A stretch of 64,000 bases of DNA from Angomonas deanei. Its lineage: Eukaryota > Euglenozoa > Kinetoplastea > Trypanosomatida > Trypanosomatidae. Both the position numbers and the translations under genes were made by a program. Under the pieces are notes generated by a model, which worked only from the letters and a program-made list of their open reading frames with translations, was not told the origin of the DNA and did no database searches. The first letter of the stretch is position 1. The number at the start of each line of letters is the position of its first letter. The stretch lies in the NCBI GenBank assembly GCA_903995115.1, contig LR877149.1, forward strand, positions 930,001 to 994,000. The letters run 5' to 3'. This document shows positions 42,899 to 56,100 of the stretch, piece by piece.

Positions 42899-43399
42899 TT
42901 AGTGCGGGACCACCTTCGCCCCGTCCACATACATGTTCCGTGTCGCCTTCGGCATGCGCACCTTGAGGCCATTGTGTTTACTTTTTATCAGTTTCAGTTG
43001 ACAGCCCAGCCGGGAGGTGGCCTCGGGGAAAAACGCCATATCGATCATGTCATTCTCCTCATCGGACGGCTCTTGAAAGAGGTCCACCGCCTCGTCCTCG
43101 AGGTAGACGTGGCAGGTGGAGCAGGCGCATGAGCCGGCGCAGGCACCCTCCATGGGCAGGTGATGCTCAGCGCACACATCCAGCAAGTTCTGACCCTCAT
43201 AGGCGGTGACCTCCTTTTCTTCCCCATCAGGGAGTGTGAAGGTCACTTGGAGGGGTTTCGAGCGATCCCCTTCGTCCCCGTGGAACCGGTAGGCCGAGGT
43301 CAGGTTGGACCCAATGGCAACAGGAGGCGGTAGAGCGGTCCACCGCCTACTGACCAACGGCCCTCGCCTGGCCACACTGGAGAAAACACGAATTGCCAT
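42899..43399 (-). CDS. Mitochondrial [2Fe-2S] ferredoxin, adrenodoxin type
   Basis: The 166-residue protein has an import signal (MAIRVFSSVARRGPLVSRRW) and an adrenodoxin-type ferredoxin domain. The cluster ligands are visible: CAGSCACSTC gives Cys-x5-Cys-x2-Cys, and the fourth Cys is in SRLGCQLKL. The acidic loop EPSDEENDMIDM is where ferredoxin reductase and partner proteins dock in this family. Such ferredoxins pass electrons from NADPH-ferredoxin reductase to mitochondrial Fe-S cluster assembly and heme A or steroid-type reactions. In a kinetoplastid the Fe-S assembly role is most likely. The extra Cys within the first loop is usual for the family. An AG at 43417-43416, preceded by a T-rich tract, fits a splice site. 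Confidence 0.93.
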   Translation of the reverse strand: MAIRVFSSVARRGPLVSRRWTALPPPVAIGSNLTSAYRFHGDEGDRSKPLQVTFTLPDGEEKEVTAYEGQNLLDVCAEHHLPMEGACAGSCACSTCHVYLEDEAVDLFQEPSDEENDMIDMAFFPEATSRLGCQLKLIKSKHNGLKVRMPKATRNMYVDGAKVVPH

Positions 43400-43664
43400 T
43401 GTACTATGGAGTACTCTTTAAAAATAAAAATAAAGACAGTAAAGCAAACAGCACGGAGAGAGAGGAAAAATGGGAAACGCCCGCGTGTTACATGCACCTT
43501 TTTTAAATCAAAAAATCTGGTGAACTCATTTGCTGTTCATTTTTTTATTTATTGGCTTAATAATTATTAATTCCGTTAGTCTTGGTACTATTAAAATGAA
43601 TAAAACAAAAAAATGGCGCTAATCTTCAAGTTTGCATAATTTATTTGTTATCTTTTTTTTTATT

Positions 43665-45251
43665 TTATTCACTCCAGAGGACGGACAAGTTACCTTCTAA
43701 TTCCTTCCAGGCGAACAGTAAAACAAGAGCGACGATACCAACCGCATACACTAGCTCCTCCAGCATTGGCTTTGCCACAAACACCTTGAGCTCCTGCTCA
43801 TACGGTCCGAAGAACACTACAGATCCCGCTATCGTACTGTCCTGTCTCTTGGTGCTCACGGCAGTGTTGCTGTTTTTCATTTTTCGAGAGGTCTGTCGCA
43901 CCTGAGCCTCCACGACGTCCGCGTAGGCTACCAGGGCCGTGCCGTTGGCCGCTAAAGGGCACCGCGATGACGCGCCGGCGTGGTGGAGAAGACCCGACAG
44001 GTAGGAGGTGGTGCCGGGGTACGATCGGTCCACGCGCTCCTCCTCCGTCATATCCAGCACGGCGGTAATAAACTTTTCAATGAACGAAATACGCTTCTCA
44101 AACGCCGCCACCGCCGCCTCGCTGAGGATGGGGTTGCCGTCACGGAACAGCTGATCCACCTGCGGCGCCCGTCGGGTAGAGAAGGTGACGGAGGGCAGCT
44201 GACGGTTGGCGAACACCTCGTGCTCAAAGCGGACATCGTGGTGCTGGTAGTTGGTCTTGGCTGCCTGAATCTTCAACTCAATCCCGCATGCCGCACTGAC
44301 ACTCTTCGCCAAGTCAATCAAGAAGACCCCATCGGCACGCTTCTTGAAGGTATCCTGGATGTGCATGTAGAGGATCGGGCCATCGCCATTTTCATCGTTG
44401 GCAATCTCCACCAGTTCATCTAGCGCCACGAACAGTCGATAGTTATCCAAGTCGGTCTCCTTCCTTTCCGCGAGCCACACCGTCGTGCCCGCGTAGTTCA
44501 ACCGTGCGGTGCTGCCCATCATGAAAAACAGCTCAAAGGGAGACGTATACGGCTGCTCGGCGTGGTTGGTCGAGAAGCGGCGCAGGAGTTCGAGAGCTGC
44601 CACATTGCCGGATGCACCACCGGTGGTCAGATGTGTGGGGAATGCACCCATGGTGTCAAAGTGGGAAGACAGCGCTACCCGCGACACACCCTTTTCCTTC
44701 TCTCGCAGTTCCTTCCCCTTGTGAAGCACCGTCGTGGTGATGAAAGGACTCGTCACCGTGTTGTTGGGGTACGGAGCGGTGAGAATGGCGGACGCACCAG
44801 CCGAAACGACCAGAGGTGTGGAACTCGTCAGGTGGCTCTCAATCGACGACGACTCCGCCTGGGAAATGGAGAAGATCGGTAAGGTGGTGTAGGAAGAACT
44901 GAGTACCTGCGACACATGAAGCAGATTCTCATCTCCGTAGGAAACACAAACCAAAACACCCTTCGCACCAGACTTGGTCAGAAGATTCTGAAAATCAGCC
45001 TTCTCCAGCTTTATCCCACAGGGAATCAAGACGTTTACCCCCGAGTAGCTGGTCTGTTTCGGCGAGTACAACTGCAAATAGCCACGGAGTAGGTTCGACT
45101 CCGACCCGAACAGCTTACTCTCCGACCCCGCAGACCGCTCGTAGAGAATGGCCTTCCCTATCGTGACGCCGGAGGGGAGAGAGTCCGCCGAGGCAAGGTT
45201 GCTGATGGACAGCAGCGTCGCCACCAACAGCCCGAATACGTAGTTTTTCAT
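43665..45251 (-). CDS. NCLN: Nicalin-like protein (inactive M28 peptidase fold, ER membrane)
   Basis: The 528-residue protein starts with a signal peptide (MKNYVFGLLVATLLSISNLA), has a large lumenal domain and ends with one membrane span (about 500-520, YAVGIVALVLLFAWKELEG). The central part carries the nicalin/nicastrin version of the M28 fold: VALSSHFDTMGAFPTHLTTG and GASGNVAALELLRRF, with HHDVRFEHEVFANRQLPSVT later. The metal-ligand set of active M28 peptidases is not complete, as expected for nicalin. Nicalin works with NOMO and TMEM147 in the ER, attached to the translocon for multipass membrane proteins. Size matches the family (about 560 residues). Nicastrin is the alternative, but it is longer. 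The gap up to 43664 is AT-rich. Confidence 0.85.
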   Translation of the reverse strand: MKNYVFGLLVATLLSISNLASADSLPSGVTIGKAILYERSAGSESKLFGSESNLLRGYLQLYSPKQTSYSGVNVLIPCGIKLEKADFQNLLTKSGAKGVLVCVSYGDENLLHVSQVLSSSYTTLPIFSISQAESSSIESHLTSSTPLVVSAGASAILTAPYPNNTVTSPFITTTVLHKGKELREKEKGVSRVALSSHFDTMGAFPTHLTTGGASGNVAALELLRRFSTNHAEQPYTSPFELFFMMGSTARLNYAGTTVWLAERKETDLDNYRLFVALDELVEIANDENGDGPILYMHIQDTFKKRADGVFLIDLAKSVSAACGIELKIQAAKTNYQHHDVRFEHEVFANRQLPSVTFSTRRAPQVDQLFRDGNPILSEAAVAAFEKRISFIEKFITAVLDMTEEERVDRSYPGTTSYLSGLLHHAGASSRCPLAANGTALVAYADVVEAQVRQTSRKMKNSNTAVSTKRQDSTIAGSVVFFGPYEQELKVFVAKPMLEELVYAVGIVALVLLFAWKELEGNLSVLWSE

Positions 45252-45424
45252 TTCCTTAAATGTGATAGAATACTAATATGATGAAAAAAAGGGGGATATT
45301 TTTGTTCAATGTACAACAAAAATAGGCGCACAATACAAGAAAAAGAGAGCATTAATAGAGATGGATATCGTTTCTTCTTGGAGCAGATGATAAACAAACA
45401 ATGAAAAATACATTCACCCGCCAT

Positions 45425-47357
45425 TTACAGCCTCCTATTTTGTTCAATGTGCCACTGATGAGTCAGTTCTGTGATGTATTGGAGCAAATCACCCTCGGAC
45501 ACACTATTCACTTCCGACAATTGGGCGACTCGACCGAATGTTTGACACACGTTTTGAATCATGCGCAAGTTTTCGTTGGAGAGCTCTTGCTCGCCACCGT
45601 CGGGGTGTAATTCCAGGTACGCCAAGGCCTGCGATACAAATGTCAGATGCACGTCCATCAGGCTTCCTTGACCTTCGTCGTCCTCATCCGTTCCTCTTCG
45701 CCCGCGAAGTGCAGTCACGTATAACTTACTCCATGAAGGCGGTTCAGTGCGTTGTGCTTTGAGATTCAGTAACGTCTCCCCACTGGGAAGTTGCATACGG
45801 CTGAAAACATCTTGTAGATTCAGTAGGATATGAACATAACCCATCTTCACCAGTTTGTCCCAGTTTGACAAGCGATGCTTCCATCGCCTTCTCCTGCTGA
45901 TAAGGTACTTTGCAATTCCTCTAATGTATCGAGGAGTGAACTGTATTCTTCCTCAACCTTGGCGTTATACGCGTCTTTCTCCTGTTCTACCTGGGTCAGC
46001 ATTGCCTCTACTTCCTTCATTTTGGTAAAGTACGTCAAGTTCTCTTTTGTCACGTGGTTAAACGTTTGGTGTAGTTTTAGTTCCTCCTTTGAGGGTAGTC
46101 GCGACACACACCTTATTTTAATTTCCTGATTGGGCTCTACAAGGTGGTCACCTAAACGACGCAGGTCCGTCAACAGACTCACTTTGAGTTTAATGCATGT
46201 TTCTAGCCAAGAGGTCTCTATTCGGATTCGGGCTGTCTCCTCCTCCACGCACGCTTCTTCTATCGCCAAGAACACTGTCATTTCGGACAGGGGGTTATCG
46301 TCGGTCGAACCTTCCTTTCCCTCGTTGTGGCCCGATCGTAAGCGAAACAGACCGCACTCCATCACGGCATGGTGTGCCCTGTCAAACAATTTATTTTGAT
46401 GGGCGAACAAGGCCTCTTGCGGATCTATTGAATCCGACGTATTACGGTGGGGGGTCACGACGGAGTGCTCGGATGGGTCGTACAAGTGTTCTGTGTCTGT
46501 ACCCACGCTTCTTTTTTCAGGGGTGGCACTGTAGCGTAGCTCTTTCCACCCGTGCACCTCAACGCATACTCTACTCACTCGTATTTCCATACGGGGGTCC
46601 TCTCCGTGCGACGCACTGATCACCAGAGGGAAGCTGACCTTCTCCCCTAGACTCAGGATGCACCCGCACACCCGGTCGAAGCATCTGTCCCATACATATG
46701 TTTCCTCTGACGGGGACGCGACCAGATGACGGTGAACGGAGGAGCGGATGAGCCCCTCTGAGGCAGTACCAAATGGGAAACAGAATGTTCTCGTATAGCC
46801 AGAGTACGCGCCGGTAAAAGTGAAGCAAGACAGCCCACTTTCTATTTTCGGGTACGATGCATGGATGAGGGCCTTTGCGACGACGGTTTGGTATTCCTTT
46901 GCACTTCCCACTTCTACCGTTGTTAACCCTGGCCCAAGTGAGTCCGAAGGACTGGCCGACTCGAAAGGCTCCAGAAGATCATGGAGTGTTTCCTTCCGTG
47001 TATCTATCACGGTCCATTGAAGGAAGAGCGCTGCATCGCCACTCCACGACTCATCCTTTTCCCGGGAGCACTGTGCGTAAAACACCATCTCCTTTTGTGA
47101 CGCCACTTTTCAACGAGTGGCTCCAACATTCTACCCTGCTGTTGCAGCAGGTGGCCTATCCCTAGTCCTCCGTTTAGGGTCGATTGCGGTCCTTCTCTGT
47201 GAACCCACACAAAACTTTCCGTGGTGCTAAAGCCGGTTTCCTTTGCCAAGACCGACACAGCGGAGTCCAGCTTGTTGCACCCTTCCGTTCGATCCACTTT
47301 TTCCGCCATCTCCTGCGAGTCCACCCAGTCATCGCATACGGAGACCGAGTTATCCAT
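45425..47357 (-). CDS. Unrecognised coiled-coil protein of about 640 codons, frame broken twice
   Basis: Three overlapping open stretches in different phases join naturally into one protein. ATG 47357 (MDNSVSVCDDWVDSQEM) runs to about 47106, the middle part is 47106-45847 and the last is 45871-45425. The shifts lie in an A/T run near 47104-47110 and near 45850-45871. Neither downstream part has a good ATG of its own, which favours one gene. The middle part has a beta-rich section (CFTFTGAYSGYTRTFCFPFG, then RVCVEVHGWKELRY). A coiled coil follows (MKEVEAMLTQVEQEKDAYNA), and then a C-terminal helical domain (WDKLVKMGYVHILLNLQDVF). I do not recognise the family. Two separate overlapping genes are a weaker alternative. 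Confidence 0.6.
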
Positions 47358-47666
47358 GTGGGGAAAAGCAAACGTCAAAAAAAAAAAAAAAACTAATGTT
47401 CCTTCTATCACAGTACTAGAAAGAAAAGAAAATAGGAGTGAATTTGATAATCACGCAAAAAAAAAAAAGAAAACGGCACTCGTATCTGAACTGCCAAACT
47501 ATCAAACATCATTAAGAAATACTTCACCAACATTTTTTCGCTTACATTTAACAATTAAGAATAGAAAAAAAAAAAAAATGTGAGGAGACCGATTCACTCA
47601 TTCTCAACGTCTCATTATTATATACTCTCTTAAGTTATGTATTTTCCTCCTTCCACTACTAATTAA
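47358..47666. other. Intergenic region with long A homopolymers (309 bp)
   Basis: Runs of about 13-15 A on the plus strand (near 47380, 47460 and 47565) are T tracts on the minus strand and are likely parts of splice acceptors or untranslated regions. No other element is recognisable. Confidence 0.5.
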
Positions 47667-49869
47667 TCAGCTGGTCTCCACCTTTTCTTCCTCTTTTCCT
47701 TTCTCCCCCTCGGTCGCCTCACCGCCTTCGCCCTCTTCGGGCGACTCTATTTCCTCCGGGATATCCGGGAACTTGGGGTTATCCAGATCGATCGGCACGG
47801 AGAATTGCGCCGACTTTGACTTTTGTTTGGATATCTTACCATCTGAGATGAGCGGCTCTAGCATGTACGGGTGCGGTGGGCAGCTATTGGCGTAGCTGAC
47901 CTGCGGTGAGTGGCACAGAAGGTCGATCTCCTCCTGTGGGATCTCCATCTGTCCATTCTTCGCCGGGTTGAGTTCCGTCGCCTCGTGGAAATAACGCGAC
48001 ACGTGAAACCCGCACATTAACGAGTCGCACCCGTGCGTCGCAAAGTTAATCGCCTTTTGGTTTAGCATGGGGCATTTGGCTAGCGTGGGTGAAATACCAT
48101 CTATTGCGTAGTTGATAAACTGTGCCTTCTTTCCGTGTTTGTGCTGAAACATACGCATGCGCAGACGCATCAGGTCTTGCGTTAGCTGCTCGTACTGCTT
48201 ACACCACTCTTTCAGATCCGCGGAGGAGGCCTCCTTGAAGCGCAGGACGGCCCGACGAAACTTGGGGTACATGTTCGTGGTAATCCACTGCTCAAAAAAG
48301 AACATGTTCACAAACTGGCGCTGAGCGGCAAAGTACACACTGGCCAGGAACAGCTCCTCCATCGGGGGAAGCGTTTTGGGTCCCTTCTGAATAGACTCGG
48401 CCACTTCCATCTCCTTCAACACACACCGCTCACCGAGGGTGATGAAGTTCATGCGGAGTGCCTTGAGATCGGACTCCATTGGGAAGTTGTGGTACCGCTC
48501 TGGCAATTGCATCAAGTTGGTCGTCTCCAGCGGGCTGCACCCCAAGGCGGTGACCCCCAGCGACTGGCACAGGCTGTAGAGGGTGTGGTTGTTATCGTAG
48601 GGGAGTGGGGTGGAGATGGCCTGGCTGCTGGTGAGGTTAAACGGATACTGCACAAAACGAAAGTGATGCGACGCACCGCCCGCCTTCTCCGCTAGCGCCA
48701 TGAGACGGTAGAGGTTTAGCGTGTCGGGAAGTTTAGGGGGATGGCGGAACTTATCGGGCACTAACGCGTCCGGTGGCATCACCGGATAGTCCCGTGGGAC
48801 CGGCGGGGAGAGGTGCGGGGAGGAGATACCGTAGTACTGTAGTACCTCCCATCTGAATGAGCTTCTCCAGGTACGCGAACATTTGCAAAATCTCATTGTC
48901 TATTTCCGCATCCGGTCGCCCATCAAACAAGGTGTGGATACCTTCTAGCAAAAGAACATCGATGCATTCCAGTCGAGTATTCAGGGCAACGTTGGTGAAA
49001 AAGGCATCAATCCAATCCACCGAGAGGCCCGCCGCGGAGTGCGTGTCGATACGGCGCAAGTTTAACTTGCTCAATTGCTGATCGTTCATTTCATTGATAC
49101 GAAACCCACTTTTTAACTGCATCGACGGAATGGAGGACGCCTTGTAACGCTCGAAGATGGGCACAATTCTTCCTCGCGCCGCCGCCGTGTTGGATGTCTC
49201 CACGTTGGTGATCTCCTGCTGGAAGGCTGGCTGGCGGATAATACCACACCGCACCACCATCACAAATCCCGAGCGGTCCAGCTCAAACGCCTGCAGCGCC
49301 TCCCAGATGGACCGTGAGATACTCTGGTGGACATCAGAGGCCGCCCCGTCAATCTCAATGACATTGCAACCTTTGATAATTTGCAATTGAATCGACTCCG
49401 CCGCCTCCTGCACGTCCTTTGCCATCTTGCACGTCGTGGAGCCTAACTTGGAGAGGTGCCACCCCACCGGCTGGGCACACTCGTGTCGCCAGTGTTCAAA
49501 GACGGTAGAACGGTCCACCGTGTACTTGGTGCCCTCGACGGAAGCTTTGCCTAGGATCGGAACTGCCTTCGACTCCATCCCATCCACCTGACCCTGAGGG
49601 CCAATCATACCACGCATCGCCGACTCTGCTCTAGCGCCGTAGACGCCGTTGATGCCGGAAGCGAACGCCTCTCGGCTGACCTCTGGTGTCTCCGTCACGT
49701 TGCTCTTCACCTCGCCAAACGTTTTGGGGTTTGCCTTGATGTGACTCGGAAGCTGATCCTCAATCTCTTTTCGAGTAGAAATACAACGAACTAGCGCGCC
49801 CTGTCGTGCAGGGAAGGTGCAGCGCCCCGACAGTGTTCTCAGCATCACACGACCGCACGGATGGAACAT
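47667..49869 (-). CDS. Mitochondrial aldo/keto-reductase-like protein, one frame shift
   Basis: The gene has about 734 codons. The N-terminus (MFHPCGRVMLRTLSGRCTF) is an import signal, and a second Met at residue 9 could also start it. Residues about 105-360 follow the aldo/keto-reductase barrel pattern: IQLQIIKGCNVIEIDGAASD, FVMVVRCGII, then WIDAFFTNVALNTRLECIDV with LLLEG, then LQYYGISSPHLSPP, and LGVTALGCSPLE further on. The barrel is interrupted by long insertions, and a catalytic Asp-Tyr-Lys-His set is not evident. It may therefore be a non-enzymatic relative, like other enzyme-derived structural factors in kinetoplastid mitochondria. The C-terminus is Glu-rich and disordered. A single missing base near 48847-48850, in a run of three G, separates the two open stretches. 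Confidence 0.65.
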
Positions 49870-50118
49870 TTACAAGAAGTGTTCTATTCTATTTATGGAT
49901 GTTCTTAATAAAAAAGAGGGGGTGGATGAGGGAAGAAGATGATACACAATGATGAGAAGGGAAACACGCGCTTCCGATAAATGGGGAATAGGTAATAATA
50001 CATGTATTTTCTTGATTTGATTGATTAGTACATACATCCATATTACATTAGATTCCGAAATATAAATACATTATTGTTAAATTACTTTACTTTCCAGTGA
50101 CGGAAAAAAAAAAAAACT
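49870..50118. other. AT-rich intergenic stretch
   Basis: The 249 bases hold the leader of the aldo/keto-reductase-like gene (T-rich run near 49905-49915 on the minus strand) and the 3' untranslated region of the dynein gene. No coding or RNA feature is seen. Confidence 0.5.
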
Positions 50119-53100
50119 CTAATCATCTAACATACACAAAAAGGCAACACCACGTTTAATCCAGTGTTGCGGGTTGCCCTGACTGCCAGACTGCACCTCC
50201 AGTGAGGTGACAAAGTTGGTAGACAGACCGGTGGTCGACAGCGTACCCACACGCGCGGACGTCTTGTACACGGGGCATACATAAGTGCTATCGGTGGCCG
50301 TCTGCACGCTGCTACGAACGGGCTCCAAGTGAATCACGGGACTATTGAAGTACAGCTCTCCTTTACGACTCTCTACCAGGTGACCGCCCCGAATATCGAG
50401 TCCGGCGCCTTCCAAAAACAGCCCGTGAATATACACACCAGGTGCCTTCAGCTCGTTGGGAATGTCCTCCGTCTGCTCGTAGTGGGTGAGATTTGTTTTG
50501 AACTTGACATCATCGATCGGGACCTTATTGTCGCGGCAGTACGTCTGCAGCACACCCGTTAAAAACCCTTGCGGGAAGAAGAAGCCGGATATCCAGAAAC
50601 TCAACGGCGCCCCGTTATCGTTCCAATCGCGGAAAAACTCGACACGGTTGAGGGTATCGTCAAACCAAGAGGCGAGGGGCTTGCGAGAGAGGTAACTGCC
50701 AGCAGACCAACTTTCAGGTACCTGTCCCGCCAAGATGGAGTCGAACATTTCTTCCAACTCTACCGACATCACCACCACACCCTTAATACCTCGCTTCAGC
50801 TGGGTCAGCAAACGGCGCAACTTCAAGATAATACCATTGAATACATCTATCTCTTGTCCAGCGACCGTACCGAGAGAAATCATTGTGCCGTCTTCGGTTA
50901 GACGGTACGTGTCGGGGTGTGCCGCCTCTCGGTCGATCAGCTCGGGGAGACGTCGCTCAAACTCCGTCACAATCTGCAGTACGTTATCCTCCGGTGTGGC
51001 ACCGACGGCGCCCTTTCGTCGTGGCTGCATGGCTCGCATCGATTGCAACTGACGTCTGGCAGCGGTCTTGTTGAAGGTAATGTCGGCATTGGAGTGAAGT
51101 CCGAACAGTTCCGGTCCCTCAAATGGCGGTAGTTCGGCGAGGCTCTCGTGAATCTCGCTCAAGGTGTCGACGACGGACGGGATGTGGTAGACACCATCCT
51201 GCGTAATGTTGAACTGCTTCGGCTCTAGCACGCCGTCGTCAAAGAAGCCCTTCAGGATGGTGTTCAGACAGCGGGTGTCCAAGAAATCGGTCACGCGGCC
51301 ACCATAGTTGATCACGCCAACCATGTACCGCAGGGCATCCCACGGAAGCTGTGGTTCGTCGGCGCCAATGTAGGCATCAAGGGACATCAAGCTGGCCTTG
51401 TAGTCGGACTGGTTCCATTCGTAGGCAATATTCCACCCCAGCGGCCCAAACCGGCGTCTCTCCTGGATGACAGCGTGGAAGTAGGTGAGGGAGAGGATCA
51501 TGCGCTTCCACACGGTGGCGTTCTGCGGGCGGTCGTTCCAAATATCGTCGGTGACATTCATTGCGAGAGTATCGCGCAGGTTGGCCTTCAGGCCCTTCGG
51601 GGGCTCCTTGACCACCTTCACGCACGACTGCAGGAGCAGCACGGGGAAGGTGGCGACGGGCATGGTCGTCAGCCACAGACGGAAGTCACGGTGTATCTCT
51701 TTTTGGGTGATCTCCTCCAAAATGCGCTCCAGCGACGGGATCCAGGAGGTGTAGACGTGACAGTTCTGCAAGTACACCCACAGGCCCTCGGTACTACCAC
51801 GACGGATCATCTCCGCCGCCTTCCCGCCCTGATCCTGCCCAAGCGACAGCATTAACTTACGCGACGCAAAACCCTTTCGCTCGGCAAACTCGGAGAATAA
51901 CTGTGTGGGGTCTGTACCAGGCGTCAAGATGAACACAATCGGCGCACTCGGGGTACTGTCGGTGAAGCATCCCTCCAAATCAAAGGCAGGACTCTCCGTG
52001 AATTCCTTCCCGAGGCTCTCCGTAATCACCAGAGGCATGCCGTAGTTCAGCAAGTCCTCCCTAAACACACGCAGGACGAGCAGCTGGCGCCACGACGTGA
52101 AGTTCTCCACCGCTGTGGGGTACTCCGCGTAGGCCTTGTCATTTTCGTACCACTGCTTCCACTCGCTCTCATTGTCTAATATATCGTCACGGAGGGTCTT
52201 GAACTCCGGCAGCACCTGCGACAGCGCCGTCACCTCATTCCACACGACCGCTGGCATCCATGTCGGGGAAGGATCGGTGTCGGGGTCGGCGTACTTTCGG
52301 CCGTCGCTACCTTTTAAGAAAAAGTTCCACTCGTCCTCTCGGACCACTCCGTCTTGTCGAGTCACCCCGGAGAAGAGCAGGAAGGCGAACACCAGCTTGT
52401 CCCTTTCGAACAGCCCACGGCAAATCGTCTTGTACGACCGTAGCGTCACCGCGGGCAGCAGGACCGCCACTCGCTCCTCCACCACATCCTTCTTCTCTGT
52501 CTGTTGGAGAGTCAGCGTGAAGAGGGTCTTGAAAAACTCCAGAGAGTTCTGGTACATGTGATCTAGGCCTGCCAAGTCGGAAATGACCGAATACACGACA
52601 GAGCCCCTCCTCGCCACAGGGCGGTACCGGTTTCTGGCAATTTCAATATCCTTTTGCGTCTCCTCCGCCACACGGAGGGCCTCCGAAACCGACTCGCTCG
52701 TCACCTTCGCCCCTTGCAAGGTATTCACCAACTGCTCATTATCCAAAATGTTCCCCGTGAAGGACGTCAGCAGGTGCAGGATCTTGTCTTCCGTCTGCTT
52801 CAGCTCATTCTTGCCGTTGGAGATATCCAGCACCGTCTTGTCCGCCCGCTGTTCGAGTTCGGCGAATTCGTATCGCACCACATCGGCCAAAAGCTGATTC
52901 GCGAGGCCGATAGGGGTGACGGTGAAGTTCACAATGGTCACCTTAATCTGAAGCTCCGGTAGATACGATGGATTGGGCAGTTTGGTGGTGATATAGAAAC
53001 GAAAGTTGGGGTCATAATCCACCTCGCTGTCGCCCAACTTGAGCAAAAGTCGGCCCTGTGACCGGTACGTCTGTCGAAGCAGTACGCTGTCCAACGCGGC

Positions 53101-56100
53101 ATCGAGGGATTCTTCCACGTTCTCGAGAAGCACCGGCAAACCCATGCGGATCGCATTTTCCAGCGTGCGCATGTAATTGTTGTCGCTCAGTTTGATAATT
53201 CTCAGGTTGTTCTCCCGCTCCTTGTTACGGATCCAGTTGACCGCCTGGCCCTGAGGATCGATGCAGAGACACCAACGGTTCGACTTGTTCACCGTGATAC
53301 CATTCTCAATACTAAAGGCATCGGTCGGGAGTCCTTGCTGCGCCCACGAACGGACGACAACAGGGTCTACAACACTTTGAAGGTCAAACGCGCTATTACC
53401 AACGGGGAGCGACAGCTCGACGCACTTGTTGTACCAGGTGGAGAGCATCTGCTCACGGTAGGTGGAGGTAAAGGGGCCCAAGTAGGCCACAAATCCAGCC
53501 GCCAGCGCGATACGACCTACCAAACCACCCTTCTCTTCCTGAAGTTTTTCAATCGAAGTGGTCCAGCGGCTCTGCTCTGAGGACAAACCGGACATCAACT
53601 GCTCCGCACGCTCCAGACGAACCGTCGTCAGGTCAATGTCATCCTCCAATTGCTTCTTCTTGGAAATATTGTCCTCCATGTCGCGCTTTAACGCGGCAAG
53701 TTTGTCCTCAATCTCCTTCAGACGGCCCTGTGCCTCCTGGAGGGTCTGTGTGGCGACTGCCACCTTTGCCTCTGCCTCCTTTAGTCGCTCTCGCTTCGGG
53801 GCCACCACCTTAACCACTTCATAGTAGTTGTTGATGGCCAGTACCCACATGGAGAGGGACTTGCACGCCTTGGAGCTCTTCGCCACCTCGTCGGGCTGAA
53901 ACTCGGGGTTCACCACGTACTTTTGGATAGACTTCACCATCTTCTCGGTTAAGTCGTCACGGGGGTAGTTCTGGAGGTCCTTGATGAAGTCCATCTTGCT
54001 CATCACCAGCTTCGCGCGATCCCAGCTCACATCCTTTCTCTCCCAGTAACACTAGAACAGCCTCCAGCACCAGCACGACACGTGAGGCGGGTTTTTGGAA
54101 ACTACGTACCTCTCGAATATCATCGGGCCGCAACTCGGCTAGGGCGGTTTCTGCTGCCTTAAGGATGGGTAACGCCTTGTCTAACTCGACCTGACACTCG
54201 CCGCGAATGCCATCTGCTTCTGCCTGAATGCCACTCGCCACTGCCTCCTCCTCCGCACATTGTTTCTGCACCACCGCAGCGGCGCTCTGTTCCTTCTCCA
54301 CCTTCGCCATAATCTCCTCCGTCTGCTTCGCTGCCTCGATGAGCTTGGGCTGCATTTCGACCAGACTGGCCTTCATGTCATCCACTGTGGTCTGCGTTTC
54401 CTTCAAGGTGTTGAGACCTCCCTGGTAACGACGGATCTGCTCCGATACGTAGTTGTCCTGCTCGTTCAGCAAACTGCAGTAGCAGTTTAGCAACTCCAGG
54501 TACGAGGTGGGGGTGGTGTAGTTGCGGCGGCGCAGCTCCTCGTAAAACTCTTCGGAAGACTTCTGGACATCCAGGTGGATACCCACGCACAACTTGATCA
54601 GAGCGGGCTTCAAGTCCTCACTCACCGTCTCGACCGGTGCCAAGATACGCTCCGCCACTGACGTCAGCGCGTCGGCGGGCCATTGGTCGAACCAGTCAAT
54701 ACTGCAGCAGTTGACCAGAGAGGGGAACATACGCAATCGTCGGCGGAACTGCTCTCCAATCGGCGACATGGACAGAACCAGATGAACATTGGAGCGGCAG
54801 AGCGACACGAAATGACTAAAGATGACATTGATGGACTCCTCCTTTCCTGCCTCGACCGCCAGCGGACGCACAGACTCAATAATCTTCTCCACATCCTCGG
54901 TCTCCATTAAGTTGGGAATCTCGCCAGTGTTCAGAAGGTTGTTGATATCCTCCAGCATTTCCTCAAACACAATTTGGGTATCGGGTAGGAAGAACAAGAT
55001 GGGCTTGTCCTTGCAGCCACCCTCCAGCAGGGTTTGCTTCATGGTTTCTCTAAACTCGGTCATGCTAAAGGTCCTGGTGATGGTCACTTCATGGATCGGT
55101 AAGTCGCAGATGAAGGCCGCCAACTTGCAGGCCGACTGTCGGCCGGAGCCGCCCATACCGACTAGCAGGGCGTGGCCACGGGGCTGTCGTAGGATGCGGC
55201 AAATGCGGGCAATGTGGTTCACAGCATCCTTGAAGAAGACGAGGGAAGACTCCTTGTTGTACTCCATATTAAATCCCTTCAGGTAATCCGCCAGCAACGT
55301 CTGGAGGTCTTCCAGCTCGGGTAACTTCTCGTACTGGCTGCGGTCCCGTCGTGCAAAGTCGCCGAAACGCAAATCGGGGAACGAGTCCGCCCACTGCACT
55401 TCGAGCTTACTCGTCGTGACCTCCTCCAGCGTCTTCCACCACCACGCTCTGTCCTCGTCGTCGATCAGACGGTCGTGGAAAGTGCGGCTGACTTCGTGGA
55501 TGAACACCGCGCACAACGCCTCTCTGGTCGGCGCGCTGTTGGGGGAGGCCTGCATGACACCTTGGATCACCTTACTAAAGTCACGAAGATTAAACGTGTA
55601 GTGGGAGCGTGTCGGGGTCGGCAGCTTCTCCGTTGTGATGCGGTTGTAACACGCTCGGGCAGCTTCGATGAAGTGCATGCCAAGTGACGTGATTTCCTCC
55701 GAGTTCCACTGGCGGAAGAAGCCGTACAGAATACTACCAAAGATTCTCTTGGAGCTTTCGTCTGAGATGACAGGTTGGCACACCAGGTGGAAACGGGAGG
55801 TAAGACGTGGCGTCATCTCATTACGTCCGCCGCCCGTCACACCGCAGGCCGCGATAAATATCACATCCAGCACCTCCTTGAAGAAGGCAGGGACCTTGTG
55901 CTTATCAAAGTACCCACCCTGGGTCATCAGCTGCCGGAGCAGCTCCAGCGGCGGGGAGCGCCGTACTTCTCCAACGACGGCATGTTGAGATCATCAATGA
56001 AGAAGATGGCCTTCTTTCCTGGTGTCGGACCAATCGCGGTAGAACGTAATTTGTACAGTTTACTCTCTAGGCGGCTTTCAATGTCGCGACTCTTCGTCTG

